This document shows positions 33,386-41,996 of a DNA stretch of 64,000 bases, in pieces. Position 1 is the first letter of the stretch. Each line of letters begins with the position of its first letter. The notes beneath the pieces were generated by a model. The model worked only from the letters and a program-made list of their open reading frames with translations. It searched no databases and had not been told where the DNA came from. The stretch comes from Paenibacillus aceti (GTDB lineage: Bacteria > Bacillota > Bacilli > Paenibacillales > Paenibacillaceae). The stretch lies in assembly GCF_003614185.1 (NCBI RefSeq), contig NZ_KZ987724.1, forward strand, positions 352,566 through 416,565, read 5' to 3'. The position numbers and the translations under genes were made by a program.

Positions 33386-33859
33386 ATGAATAAGCGCGGA
33401 TTTACAGATGACAACAAGACAGGCTTGCTGATCTGGCTGCGGCTGGCTCGATTCTATCAGCGAAGCAATCAGCTCTCTAACGAGCTGCTGCAGCATTTCG
33501 GAATCACTGCCGCCCAGTTCGATATGCTCGCCCAAGTGATGATCTATCAGCCGGTGCCTCAGCTGGAGCTGGCGGAGCATCTTACGATCAGCCGCGGGGG
33601 CGTCTCGCATATGCTGGCCCGGTTGGAGAAGGAGCAGCTTATTGTCCGGGAGCAGCAATGGAAGGTGAAATATATCTCACTGACTGCCAAAGGGAGAGCC
33701 CTGATGGACCAAGTGCTGCCCGTTCAATCGGATTTTCAGGCCTCGATGTTTGAAGTGTTGGATGAGGCAGAGCGCAAGACCTTTCTGGACCTGATGACCC
33801 GGATTCACAGACATAGCCTGCGTAAGAAGGTCGATGCCCCGGTGTTGGAGGAACAATAG
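33386..33859 (+). CDS. MarR-family transcriptional regulator
   Basis: This 157-residue winged-helix protein has the MarR pattern: RLARFYQRSNQLSNELLQHFGITAAQFDMLAQV, the recognition helix region QLELAEHLTISRGGVSHMLARLEKEQLIVRE, and the wing WKVKYISLTAKGRALMDQVL. Such proteins repress their own gene and a neighbour until a phenolic or oxidising ligand releases them. ATG at 33386 is preferred, and an in-frame GTG at 33356 is possible. It is followed by the pirin gene with the same operator. Confidence 0.9.
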   Translation: MNKRGFTDDNKTGLLIWLRLARFYQRSNQLSNELLQHFGITAAQFDMLAQVMIYQPVPQLELAEHLTISRGGVSHMLARLEKEQLIVREQQWKVKYISLTAKGRALMDQVLPVQSDFQASMFEVLDEAERKTFLDLMTRIHRHSLRKKVDAPVLEEQ

Positions 33860-33980
33860 TGTCACGCTGGAAGCAGTTAAATCCGCGGACGGAGGCGCAA
33901 AGCATCAATATAGTTGCCTAATAGCACTTATGAGCGAGTCGGCTGTGAGTTCGCTGGCTAACTGGCACGTACGATTATCA

Positions 33981-33994
33981 GTTTACCAGTAAAC
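33981..33994. promoter_or_regulatory. Palindromic operator upstream of pirin gene
   Basis: GTTTACCAGTAAAC lies 24 bases before the pirin start. It matches the palindrome before the marR-type gene except for the central pair, and its flanking bases extend the symmetry to AGTTTAC…GTAAACT. Confidence 0.75.
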
Positions 33995-34017
33995 TAAATA
34001 AGGGGAGGTTACTTTTA

Positions 34018-34872
34018 ATGGCGACGAATTCTGTATTCCAACGTGAAATTGCTGAAGTCAGAACTGTGGAACTGGATACGGTAAGTCCGATTCATTCGGC
34101 AGGACCCGTGCTTGAGATGGGAAAGTGGGAGAAGAATGACCCCTTCCTGATTATGATGGAGGATAAGTTCCAGCGGGGAGCCTTCGATGTCCATCCACAC
34201 CGTGGATTGGAGACCGTTACCTTCGTCATCGACGGCTCGATTGAGCATTATGATAGTCAGAGCGGAGACGGAGGTGTGCTCGGGCCGGGTGATGTGCAGT
34301 GGATGACAGCCGGGAGCGGCGTAATGCATAATGAACAGCCCTCTGAAGGAGTAACCGCTCATTCGCTGCAGCTATGGGTCAATCTGCCCCGTGATAAGAA
34401 GATGACTGCGCCGCGCTATCAGAACCTGAAGGGCGAAGAGATGCCGGTACGTCAGGAGGAAGGGGCATCGATCCGGGTCTTCTCCGGCTCTTCGCAAGGC
34501 GTCGTATCGAAGACACTGAATCATGTTCCAGTCACTATGGTCGAGGTGAATATGGAACCTGGAGCGACCGTGAGTCAGGACTTACCGGGAAGCTACAACG
34601 GCTTTATCTATATCATCAAAGGCTCAGGCGTATTTGGCAGCAATAAGAAGGAGGCTCATCAAGGCCAGATGATGTGGCTGGAGCGGGGCAACGATGGCGA
34701 GCTGAGCGAGATCGAGATCACCGCGACGGAGCCGCTGCGCTTCGTCTTGTATGCAGGAGAGCCGGTGCGTGAGCAAATCGTCGTCCACGGCCCGTTCGTG
34801 ATGAATAGTGATCGAGAGATCGTCGAAGCCTTCCGCGATCTGCGGGAGGGCACATTTCTGAAGCACGAGTGA
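34018..34872 (+). CDS. Pirin-family protein
   Basis: This 284-residue bicupin has the pirin signature: the metal-binding HPHRGLETVTFVIDGSIEHYDS (two His near residues 60-62 and one near 80), GPGDVQWMTAGSGVMHNEQP, and a C-terminal cupin ending FVMNSDREIVEAFRDLREG. Bacterial pirins include quercetin 2,3-dioxygenases and redox-linked regulators. Control by an adjacent MarR would fit a response to phenolics or electrophiles. GGGGAGG lies upstream. It is followed by a terminator. Confidence 0.92.
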   Translation: MATNSVFQREIAEVRTVELDTVSPIHSAGPVLEMGKWEKNDPFLIMMEDKFQRGAFDVHPHRGLETVTFVIDGSIEHYDSQSGDGGVLGPGDVQWMTAGSGVMHNEQPSEGVTAHSLQLWVNLPRDKKMTAPRYQNLKGEEMPVRQEEGASIRVFSGSSQGVVSKTLNHVPVTMVEVNMEPGATVSQDLPGSYNGFIYIIKGSGVFGSNKKEAHQGQMMWLERGNDGELSEIEITATEPLRFVLYAGEPVREQIVVHGPFVMNSDREIVEAFRDLREGTFLKHE

Positions 34873-34896
34873 CTTATTATACAATATCAGATTGGA

Positions 34897-34936
34897 AAAA
34901 GAGAGCCTCTCCCGTATCCCAGGAGGGCTCTTCTCA
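34897..34936. terminator. Terminator between pirin gene and minus-strand gene
   Basis: AGAGCCTCTCC pairs with GGAGGGCTCT, with AAAAAG on one side and TTCTC on the other. It lies between convergent genes and could serve both. Confidence 0.7.
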
Positions 34937-34948
34937 GTTATGCAACAT

Positions 34949-35383
34949 TCACTGGCCATCCCCGGTTTTGGTCACCTTAAGCCAGCCTTCGGCATACGGC
35001 TCGATATTGACAGTATCGCCGGGAGCGAGACAAGCATAATTATTCATATTATGCACGTTGACGACGGTGATTTTCTGAGTATCTGACAATGCAATCTCAT
35101 TGTGACAGCGGCTGATGCCTTGCTCGTCAGCTTCACAATTGGCATCCGACAGTACCGTTCCCGCAGCCGCCTTCACTCTCAGACTGCCTTCCAGCAAGTA
35201 AGTGACATATTCATTGTTCTTCCCGTTTTGCTGCCAGTCCAGATCCGGCTCATTGCTCAGAACCACGGGCGTTGCCGCGACTGGAGGAACCTCCTTGGTG
35301 ATATCCAGCATCCAGATCGTAGCTCCCATGCCCAGCAGGACTAAGATGATCAGTACGCCAGCGATTAAGCTTTTCTTGTTCAT
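34949..35383 (-). CDS. Hypothetical membrane-anchored protein
   Basis: This 144-residue protein has one N-terminal membrane helix (SLIAGVLIILVLLGMGATIWML) and a beta-rich outer domain with two Cys (DANCEADEQGISRCHNE) and a third (YACLAPGDTVNIEPY). No family is recognised. GGAGAGAAGG lies before the ATG. It directly follows the NusG-domain-II remnant, with which it may once have formed an operon. Confidence 0.65.
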   Translation of the reverse strand: MNKKSLIAGVLIILVLLGMGATIWMLDITKEVPPVAATPVVLSNEPDLDWQQNGKNNEYVTYLLEGSLRVKAAAGTVLSDANCEADEQGISRCHNEIALSDTQKITVVNVHNMNNYACLAPGDTVNIEPYAEGWLKVTKTGDGQ

Positions 35384-35409
35384 TTCGACCTTCTCTCCAT
35401 TTCATAGAA

Positions 35410-35681
35410 TTAATAGACCTCTGCATCGATCTCCGTTCATGAACTTTAAGCAGGTCATATCCTCGCTCTTTTCGCACTTCAATATATTGGGGTTCCCAAG
35501 TCAGCTGAACCGTTCGGAATATCTCATTGTCGACTTTAATCGTGGCGTAGTATCCTCCGGATATCTGGTCAGCCCCCTCGGGGCTCCCATTCATCCAGCG
35601 GATTCCGATGAGGATCAGGGCAACGGTCAGGACGCCGGCGATCAGCAGAAGGTCGCCTTGCTTGAAGCTTCGTTTGAACAT
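35410..35681 (-). pseudogene. NusG-domain-II protein, truncated
   Basis: MFKRSFKQGDLLLIAGVLTV, followed by GGYYATIKVDNEIFRTVQLT and YIEVRKERGYDLLKVH, is the standard opening of the small membrane-anchored NusG domain II proteins of Firmicutes. The conserved C-terminal half, with its Cys pair (usually CPDQ-C), is absent. The original frame would run on into the next gene and end at 35250, whereas another frame stops at 35410. A deletion or frameshift after residue 78 is the simplest reading. Confidence 0.6.
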
Positions 35682-35837
35682 TGGAAGTCATCCCCAGGTA
35701 GCAGTCAATTTCTCACGATATTTTAATATGAAAATATGTGTTTTCTGTGTGGAAAATGTGAGTTCCGTGGTTTGCAATCAGATGTTCATTCACATATGAT
35801 GGGGCTATGAATGATTAGATAGAGAGGAATGTGCCAA

Positions 35838-36527
35838 ATGGAGAGAACACAGAACAAGCTGACGAAGCCTGAGGCCATGATCTTCGACATGGATGGGACC
35901 CTATTTATGACGGAGACGCTGCTGCTGCCGGCCTATCACCGGACCTTCGAGCGTCTACGGGAAGAGAAGCTGTATATGGGAGAGACTCCGCCAGAGCAAG
36001 CGGTGCTTAGCTGCCTGGGCATGCTGCTAGACGACATATGGCGGAAGATCATCCCCGATGCCAGCGAGGCGGCCCGTCAGCGGGCCAATGAATTGCTGCT
36101 CGAGCTGCAGCTGGAGGATCTGAAGCAGCATCATTCGAAGCTGTATCCGGGTGTGTTGGAAACATTAACCGAGCTGAACAGACGAGGGGTAAGGCTGTTT
36201 GTGGCCAGTAATGGACTGGAGCATTATGTCAAGGGTGTGGCCAGAGCACATCAGATCTTTCCGCTATTTGAAGCGGTTTATAGCGCTGGCGAGTATGAGA
36301 CCGCCTCTAAGGTCGATCTGGTGAAGCTGCTGCTGGATCAGCATAAGATACATAACGCATGGATGGTCGGGGACCGCTCATCTGACGTTGAGGCTGGCAA
36401 GAAGAATGGTCAGACTGTCGTGGGTTGCGCCTACGCCGGATTTGGCAATGGACAAGAACTGGACGGAGCGGATGTATTGATTGCGGATTTCAAGGAACTG
36501 CTGAAGCTATATGATGAAGCTGAATAA
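35838..36527 (+). CDS. HAD-superfamily hydrolase
   Basis: This 229-residue HAD phosphatase has motif I FDMDGTLFMTE, motif II VASNGLEHYVKG, and motif III/IV DLVKLLLDQHK…MVGDRSSDVEAGKKNG. The helical cap after motif I places it with phosphoglycolate-phosphatase-like enzymes. The real substrate is unknown. ATG at 35838 has AGAGAGG ten bases upstream, and ATG 35829 abuts it. It is a single gene converging on the YheC/D operon. Confidence 0.88.
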   Translation: MERTQNKLTKPEAMIFDMDGTLFMTETLLLPAYHRTFERLREEKLYMGETPPEQAVLSCLGMLLDDIWRKIIPDASEAARQRANELLLELQLEDLKQHHSKLYPGVLETLTELNRRGVRLFVASNGLEHYVKGVARAHQIFPLFEAVYSAGEYETASKVDLVKLLLDQHKIHNAWMVGDRSSDVEAGKKNGQTVVGCAYAGFGNGQELDGADVLIADFKELLKLYDEAE

Positions 36528-36642
36528 AGGACTAGGCAAGAGGGTGAAATGATTCTGAAAGAAGCGGTAGTGTTCGCCTTTGTGATCGGAAGAACATTTC
36601 ACCCGGCTGCCTCACTCCGGGAAAGATCTATTTCCCCGAAAG

Positions 36643-36674
36643 AAAGTCGCTCCTCGTTAAGAAGGGGCGACTTT
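36643..36674. terminator. Terminator of the YheC/D operon
   Basis: AAAGTCGCTCC (36643-36653) pairs with GGGGCGACTTT (36664-36674) with one G-U. On the minus strand it ends the operon; the last gene's stop codon lies in the loop. It could also stop the HAD transcript. Confidence 0.8.
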
Positions 36675-37766
36675 ATGTTTATACATCCATAATGCGTATT
36701 CCAGCGGTCTGATGATGGAGCGATGATAGGCCTCCGGATCTCCGGATTGGATGAATACCTCACGTGCGGGCTTGGGATTGACCTCGAGAATGAATATTTT
36801 GCCGTTCCGATCAATGGCCAAATCCAGCGCCAGCTCGCAAAGCGCATCATACGTATCTTCAAGATACGTGGCGGTATCGATGCTTAGCTTCTCCGCAGTC
36901 CGGCGAATTTCAAGTCGCTTCTCTTCATTGGACGAAATCTGCTTAAGCAGTGTATTCATCGGCACCGCCTGCCCTCCGCCATGCAGGTTGGAGGTGATGC
37001 TGCGCGGGGGGCCGACCCGTCCGGCGCAGCCGGTTACCTCCCACACTCCCTGGCCATTCTTCTGCACGAGCATGCGGTAATCATGAACCCGGCCGCTAGG
37101 CAATTCGATTTGGATTCCTCGCTGCGCGACGAAGCGCTTACCGCCCCGCCAGCCGACCAGAAAAGGAACGAGCCGCGATTTATGAACCTTCTGAGCCGGG
37201 ATGATCTTGCGATTCAGTCTTCGCCCCTGAATATAGAAGTGATCCTTGCCGACCCTCTCGATCTTCAGAATTCCCCTGCCGCCGGTGCCGTTGATCGGTT
37301 TGACATAGACGGTCGGATAACTTTTTAACAGGGAATAGATGTTTCCGGCGTTATGGAATAGCGTTGTCTCAGGCAGATAAGGCCGGAAGCGGGATTTGCG
37401 CAGCAAGGTTTGATAGACCGTCCATTTATCGCGAAGCGGGCGATTCAGGAAATTCAGATTTTTATAGCGGGCGCGGAATGCTTTCAACTGCTCGAAGCGG
37501 ATGCTGCGCTGAATTCGGCAGCGGTCAAAGATCATATGCGGGAAGCTCCTCCATTTGCGAGACCATTTCCGCTGTTTGGGATCATAGATCATCGCATGAA
37601 CCAGTTTTCGCTTATGATCGATATCCATGGGAGTAAATACGAACACATCAAGTCCGAGCTTCTGTCCTTCGACAATCATTCTCTGATAGATGTGCCGTTC
37701 CTCCAGCTGTCGCTTATTGTTCAAATATAATGTCAAAATTCCAAGTACGGGTTGTGGCACTTGCAT
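36657..37766 (-). CDS. YheC/YheD-family ATP-grasp protein (YheC-type, no. 3)
   Basis: This 369-residue protein of the YheC length class has the ATP-grasp lysine loop VYVKPINGTGGRGILKI, the core QRGIQIELPSGRVHDYRMLVQK, TSNLHGGG, and the Mg-binding end LAIDRNGKIFILEVNPKP. B. subtilis YheC and YheD are spore-envelope-associated with unknown chemistry. ATP-grasp enzymes usually ligate a carboxylate to an amine. ATG 37766 has AGAAGG five bases upstream. The start overlaps or abuts the GNAT stop. It is the last gene of a six-gene operon and ends in a terminator. Confidence 0.88.
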   Translation of the reverse strand: MQVPQPVLGILTLYLNNKRQLEERHIYQRMIVEGQKLGLDVFVFTPMDIDHKRKLVHAMIYDPKQRKWSRKWRSFPHMIFDRCRIQRSIRFEQLKAFRARYKNLNFLNRPLRDKWTVYQTLLRKSRFRPYLPETTLFHNAGNIYSLLKSYPTVYVKPINGTGGRGILKIERVGKDHFYIQGRRLNRKIIPAQKVHKSRLVPFLVGWRGGKRFVAQRGIQIELPSGRVHDYRMLVQKNGQGVWEVTGCAGRVGPPRSITSNLHGGGQAVPMNTLLKQISSNEEKRLEIRRTAEKLSIDTATYLEDTYDALCELALDLAIDRNGKIFILEVNPKPAREVFIQSGDPEAYHRSIIRPLEYALWMYKHKVAPS

Positions 37767-37768
37767 AT

Positions 37769-38290
37769 TCACCTTCTTTGAGCGAGGTTGGCGGCGGCAG
37801 AATGCTGCTTGCCGGCGGTTGAAGCTAAGCCCTGCCAGGAGTCTTGCAGCAGCAGTCCGAGCTTGCCGTCACGGAATTTAATCAGGCGTCTACCACATAG
37901 CCCGGCCCGAAACCCCATCCGCAGGCTATGGAGGTCTCCCAGTGCAATCCTGCAGGTTAGCGAACCATGGGCAGCGAGCTGATGCCTGAGCAATGTCGTA
38001 CCCAGACCGAGACCGCGGTATAGCGGGTGGACCACTATGATGCACATGCCCTGGCCATAGCCTGTTACACCGGAGCAAGCGGCGATCCTTGGCCCATCCT
38101 CGGTCTGAACGGTGACCAGTTCAAATGAAGTGCCCGCCTTGCTTAAATCCCGATGATTCAGCTTCAGCAGCTTTTGATATATATTACTGTAGGCACGCTT
38201 GCCGCCATATTTGCGAATGAAAGCCATAAGATCGCTTTGTACTCTTTTCCAGTCCAGGTCATTGTCCGGCTTCAGAGTGATCCAGTTCAT
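37769..38290 (-). CDS. GNAT-like acetyltransferase embedded in YheC/D operon
   Basis: This 173-residue protein has a GNAT acetyl-CoA loop in IIVVHPLYRGLGLGTTLLRHQ (R-G-L-G-L-G) near residue 95, preceded by a helical N-terminal region (KRAYSNIYQKLLKLNHRDL). The tail after residue 150 is polar and variable. Its place between ATP-grasp genes, with four-base overlap on one side and 26 bases on the other, suggests that it modifies the same product. Its substrate is unknown. GGAGGGAGG lies before the ATG. Confidence 0.78.
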   Translation of the reverse strand: MNWITLKPDNDLDWKRVQSDLMAFIRKYGGKRAYSNIYQKLLKLNHRDLSKAGTSFELVTVQTEDGPRIAACSGVTGYGQGMCIIVVHPLYRGLGLGTTLLRHQLAAHGSLTCRIALGDLHSLRMGFRAGLCGRRLIKFRDGKLGLLLQDSWQGLASTAGKQHSAAANLAQRR

Positions 38291-38316
38291 CTAGGGTCCT
38301 CCCTCCCTGCGGTCCA

Positions 38317-39429
38317 TTATTTCTCCTGATGTGCTAAATAATTGCTGAATTGAAACACACGTTCCAGCGATTTCTTGCGGATATGCGGTTCATCGAATTT
38401 CATCGGCTTGGCATTAGCCTCGAAGAACCATATTTTCCCTTCTGTATCGATGCCAAGATCCATGGACATCTCTCCCAGCGTATGCCCACAGCCTCTTTCC
38501 ACCTGCTTGGCAATGAGCAGAGCGCTCGATTTAAGCCGATTGATGAGGAAGGAGGTCATGTCGGAGCCGAAGGCGGGAACGAGCATTTTCTCCGGGTCCT
38601 CCACGCTGCCTCCTTGCGGGACGTGAGTCGTGATCCGATGCGGACCAGCCAGGCGGGCGCCGACTCCGGTAACGCTCCAGACGCCCTTGCTGGTCTTCTG
38701 CACCAGCAGCCTTAGATCAAAATGGCGATCCATATAGGAGGTAAGGTGGATGCCCTGCTGCATGATATAGGGCACCCGTCTAATCTCGGCTCTGATCCTT
38801 CGCCACATTCCCGTCATTTTGTCGGTCGAATAGATTACATTTCTTTTCTTGGTACCCTGGATGATTAACTGATAAGGCTTCGGGTTGTCTTGATTGTATT
38901 TCAGCAGCATGATGCCTTTACCTGCCTTGCCGCTCTCCGGCTTCAGGTACAGGGTGCCGTATTGCCTGAGCATCGTGTGTAGAGTACGCGGGGCGCGCAT
39001 TCTCTTTGTATCAGGCACAAGATTTCGGGTGGAACGGCTCTTCTTCAACCAATCGAATAATCGCCATTTGTTGAAGAAGTAGGGATTGAATAATTGGATC
39101 GAAGGATGCTTGACACATTCATCAATTTTACGCCTTACCTTCGGTTTACTTTCGTCCTCGCGTAGCGGAATCCGGTTATAAATGACATGGGGCAGAGGGA
39201 ACCACAGCTTCCTCCAAGCCTTTTCTTCCGGGCTGTAAGAGTAGCCCTGCACCTTTTTGGCTGACAAATTTAGGTCTTTTGCTGTGATGATGTATACGGG
39301 AAAGTCAAGCTCCCTGCCAGTCTTGACAAGATCTCGGAAGTTGGCACGGTTCCCTCGGAATTGTCTAGCTTTGTCATGTACCGTTAGTATTGCTACGACA
39401 GGCTTCTGGTCAGCTAAAAGATGACTCAT
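38317..39429 (-). CDS. YheC/YheD-family ATP-grasp protein (YheC-type, no. 2)
   Basis: This 370-residue YheC-class protein has LYLKPESGKAGKGIMLLKY as the ATP-binding loop, QQGIHLTSYMDRHFDLRLLVQK, TTHVPQGGS, and the metal-binding end DLGIDTEGKIWFFEANAKP. ATG 39429 is chosen because GGAGGGAAGG lies upstream and it overlaps the previous stop as TAATG, a coupled start. An in-frame codon at 39468 would place the start inside the upstream gene. It has the same proposed spore-associated ligase role as its paralogues. Confidence 0.88.
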   Translation of the reverse strand: MSHLLADQKPVVAILTVHDKARQFRGNRANFRDLVKTGRELDFPVYIITAKDLNLSAKKVQGYSYSPEEKAWRKLWFPLPHVIYNRIPLREDESKPKVRRKIDECVKHPSIQLFNPYFFNKWRLFDWLKKSRSTRNLVPDTKRMRAPRTLHTMLRQYGTLYLKPESGKAGKGIMLLKYNQDNPKPYQLIIQGTKKRNVIYSTDKMTGMWRRIRAEIRRVPYIMQQGIHLTSYMDRHFDLRLLVQKTSKGVWSVTGVGARLAGPHRITTHVPQGGSVEDPEKMLVPAFGSDMTSFLINRLKSSALLIAKQVERGCGHTLGEMSMDLGIDTEGKIWFFEANAKPMKFDEPHIRKKSLERVFQFSNYLAHQEK

Positions 39430-40799
39430 TAGCCTTCCCTCCTCCGAAATTTGCTCAGATACAAGCAATGTTCCAAAATATGCTCAATCGAGGCTCTGCC
39501 TTCTGCGCGAAGTGAGGGATGCTTGAAGATCGATCGGCCTGGCTTGGCGTTCGCTTCGAACATCCAGACGCGTTCATCCTTATCGATCCCAATATCGAAT
39601 CCGATCTCTCCGAGTAGATGCTGATGATGCGATTCAAGTGCTTCGGCGAGATTGATGGCGACGGCCTTGGCATTTCTGAGGACATCATCTGCTCTTGCGC
39701 CGAAGGCTCTGCCGAGCGCCTGCTCCGGGGTTAATAGCGAACCGCCGTTCTTCAGATGAGTCGTTACACTGCCTTTGCCAGCTTTTTTGGCTCCGATGCC
39801 GACGACGACCCACTGGTTACGCCCATTCTTATGCATATGGAATCTGAAATCGATCGGGCATCCGTCGATTTCAATCAGGCGGATTCCTTGCTGGGCGACA
39901 TATCCGCGTAATGTGCGTCCATGTCTGCCCTGGAGTGTGCGCATCAGGCTCCCGAAGGAATTGAAACGCAGGAGGGCGTTACGCCCGCCCTTGCGGTATC
40001 TGGCATAATATCCGTTCTTCGATACATGTGACAGACGGTAGATACCGTTGCCAAGACTGCCGCTGCTCGGTTTATAGTAGATGAGCGAGTGGCGTTCGAG
40101 CAGATCTTTGATTTGCTCGGATGTCGGGCTGTTGATCGATTCCGGTACGAATCGATTGACCGACGAATCCTTCTCCAATAAACGGTAGATATCAGATTTA
40201 TTGAAGAAGCTCCAATTGAAGAAGGGGATTCTGCGCCGGATGAACCTCTCACGCAGTTGGTTGATGGAATGCGTCGTCTCTGCGCGGCGGCTTGGCAACC
40301 GGTTGTATACGACATCGGGCAGCGGGACTCTCTTGCGAGAGAACCGTCCGTTCTCGCCGAGGAAGAAGCCGTTGATGGTCTCACTATCCCAATTGATATC
40401 TCTCGGTGTAAAGGCGAAAATGTACGACTGCTTGCTTCCGATCGTGAGCAATTGCTTGATGAATCCGGTTCTGTTCCCGAAGGGATGGGTTGAGGAAGAG
40501 GTTGGGCCGTCGGATAGCACGCCGATAAGCGGACCGATTTGAACCTCGCCTTCCTGGGCGCGAAAATACACTCCGCCTGCCTTCGGTATTTTAATGCCCT
40601 TGCGGACCCCGGAGGCCAGATATAGATGCTTTCCTGCTTTGTTGATCGGCTTGACGGTGGCGGGAACACGTTCTCCGCCTAATCTGAGATGTACCGACTT
40701 TTTCCCCGACAGCTTCAGGTTTTTCATTAAGGAGCCGGACACGTAGACGACCCGTTGAGGCTGCTGCGTGAAATGGACGTTGCCAAAAGTCAAACTCAT
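39429..40799 (-). CDS. YheC/YheD-family ATP-grasp protein (YheD-type, no. 2)
   Basis: This 456-residue protein matches the YheD length class. An N-terminal beta-rich domain of about 95 residues (VVYVSGSLMKNLKLSGKKSV…) precedes the shared core starting at GPLIGVLSDG. The core has IYYKPSSGSLGNGIYRL, QQGIRLIEIDGCPIDFRFHMHK, TTHLKNGGS and FDIGIDKDERVWMFEANAKP. The N-terminal domain resembles that of the gene at 41997, so the D-C pair appears duplicated in tandem. AGGAGGAAA lies just upstream of the ATG. Confidence 0.88.
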   Translation of the reverse strand: MSLTFGNVHFTQQPQRVVYVSGSLMKNLKLSGKKSVHLRLGGERVPATVKPINKAGKHLYLASGVRKGIKIPKAGGVYFRAQEGEVQIGPLIGVLSDGPTSSSTHPFGNRTGFIKQLLTIGSKQSYIFAFTPRDINWDSETINGFFLGENGRFSRKRVPLPDVVYNRLPSRRAETTHSINQLRERFIRRRIPFFNWSFFNKSDIYRLLEKDSSVNRFVPESINSPTSEQIKDLLERHSLIYYKPSSGSLGNGIYRLSHVSKNGYYARYRKGGRNALLRFNSFGSLMRTLQGRHGRTLRGYVAQQGIRLIEIDGCPIDFRFHMHKNGRNQWVVVGIGAKKAGKGSVTTHLKNGGSLLTPEQALGRAFGARADDVLRNAKAVAINLAEALESHHQHLLGEIGFDIGIDKDERVWMFEANAKPGRSIFKHPSLRAEGRASIEHILEHCLYLSKFRRREG

Positions 40800-40873
40800 G
40801 AATTTTTTCCTCCTAAAAATACGTGGTTCAAAAAGTCAGATATTGGGGTCTAACGGTTTTTTCCGAGCCACAT

Positions 40874-41983
40874 TCAGGATTTGCTATGCAATAAATAGCG
40901 AGCGTACCCCATTGGATTTTGAATTGATTTTCTGGCGCTTCGTAAGTCGCCGATTTTTACAAATGAAGTGCGCCCTGGTTTAGAGTTGACCTCCAAGATC
41001 CACACTTTTCCATTCCTATCGACGCCGAAATCTATGCCCAGTTCTGCCAGACGGCCGCAATGAGCTTCCAGAGCTTCCGGGATTTTGGCAGCTAGCTCTT
41101 GAATTAATGTGGCGATCTTCCTTCCAGTGTGGCTTCCATACTCGCTTATCAAGTAGGGAATCGCCTTATGGGCTGTTCCTCCGCCATGCAGGTTGGAGGT
41201 AACGGACTCTTTACGACCGACTCGTGCGGCCATGCCCGTGTTCTCCCAGCGTCCGGTCTCGTTCTTCTGCATCAATACTCTGATGTCGAATGGCTCGCCC
41301 TCTGTATTGCTAAGCTCCAGATAGGGCTGAATGAGAAAAGGGCGGCGGCCAATGAATTTATCGATCCATTCCAGGCCCAGCTTCAAGCTGGGGGAACGGC
41401 GGTTTATCAGATTGTTGTTACCGGCTCGCCCGGTGATTTGAATTTCATCTCCCGCTCCAAGCATCTTTACATGCAAGGTACGCCTGCCTTGCGTACCCAT
41501 TTGCGGCTTCAGGAACGCTTCCTTGCGATGAGAATTCAACCACTCGGATAACCCGGCGGGATCTTGATATTTAACAGTTTCTGGTAAATAGGGAATGAAA
41601 TGTGGATACCTGCTTAATGTCCGATAGACTGACCATTTTCCCGACAGACTTCGGGTTAAATAAATGAAGGGATGGCTCTTCTTCAGTAAGGACAGTGTCT
41701 GCTGCTTCTGATTTAATTGCCTGCGGTCACGGGAGAAATACCTGTCATATATGATATCCGGCGGTAAGAACCATTTTCTCCCCCAGCGTCCATCTTCATA
41801 GAAGTAACCTGCTACGAGTCCGCTTTCCAGATTGACGGATACCGGGCTGAACACATATACCTCCAGACCTTGCTGTTCTCCCGTAATGCACAGATTCCGG
41901 CAAAAGGCCGGCTCGGCGAAGGGGACAGTTCCTTCACTTTTGGCAACCAGAATGCCCACTGCACCTTTTGAAAGCTTAGCCAA
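40874..41983 (-). CDS. YheC/YheD-family ATP-grasp protein (YheC-type, no. 1)
   Basis: This 369-residue protein starts at a TTG (LAKLSKGAVGILVAKSE) with AAGGAGGGG ten bases upstream, overlapping the stop of the gene before. The in-frame ATG at 42028 would lie inside that gene. The core has AFLKPQMGTQGRRTLHVKM (a slightly unusual ATP loop), QPYLELSNTEGEPFDIRVLMQK, TSNLHGGG and DFGVDRNGKVWILEVNSKP. It has the same general role as its paralogues, and the altered loop may mean a different preference. Confidence 0.86.
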   Translation of the reverse strand: MAKLSKGAVGILVAKSEGTVPFAEPAFCRNLCITGEQQGLEVYVFSPVSVNLESGLVAGYFYEDGRWGRKWFLPPDIIYDRYFSRDRRQLNQKQQTLSLLKKSHPFIYLTRSLSGKWSVYRTLSRYPHFIPYLPETVKYQDPAGLSEWLNSHRKEAFLKPQMGTQGRRTLHVKMLGAGDEIQITGRAGNNNLINRRSPSLKLGLEWIDKFIGRRPFLIQPYLELSNTEGEPFDIRVLMQKNETGRWENTGMAARVGRKESVTSNLHGGGTAHKAIPYLISEYGSHTGRKIATLIQELAAKIPEALEAHCGRLAELGIDFGVDRNGKVWILEVNSKPGRTSFVKIGDLRSARKSIQNPMGYARYLLHSKS

Positions 41984-41996
41984 ACTACTCCCCTCC

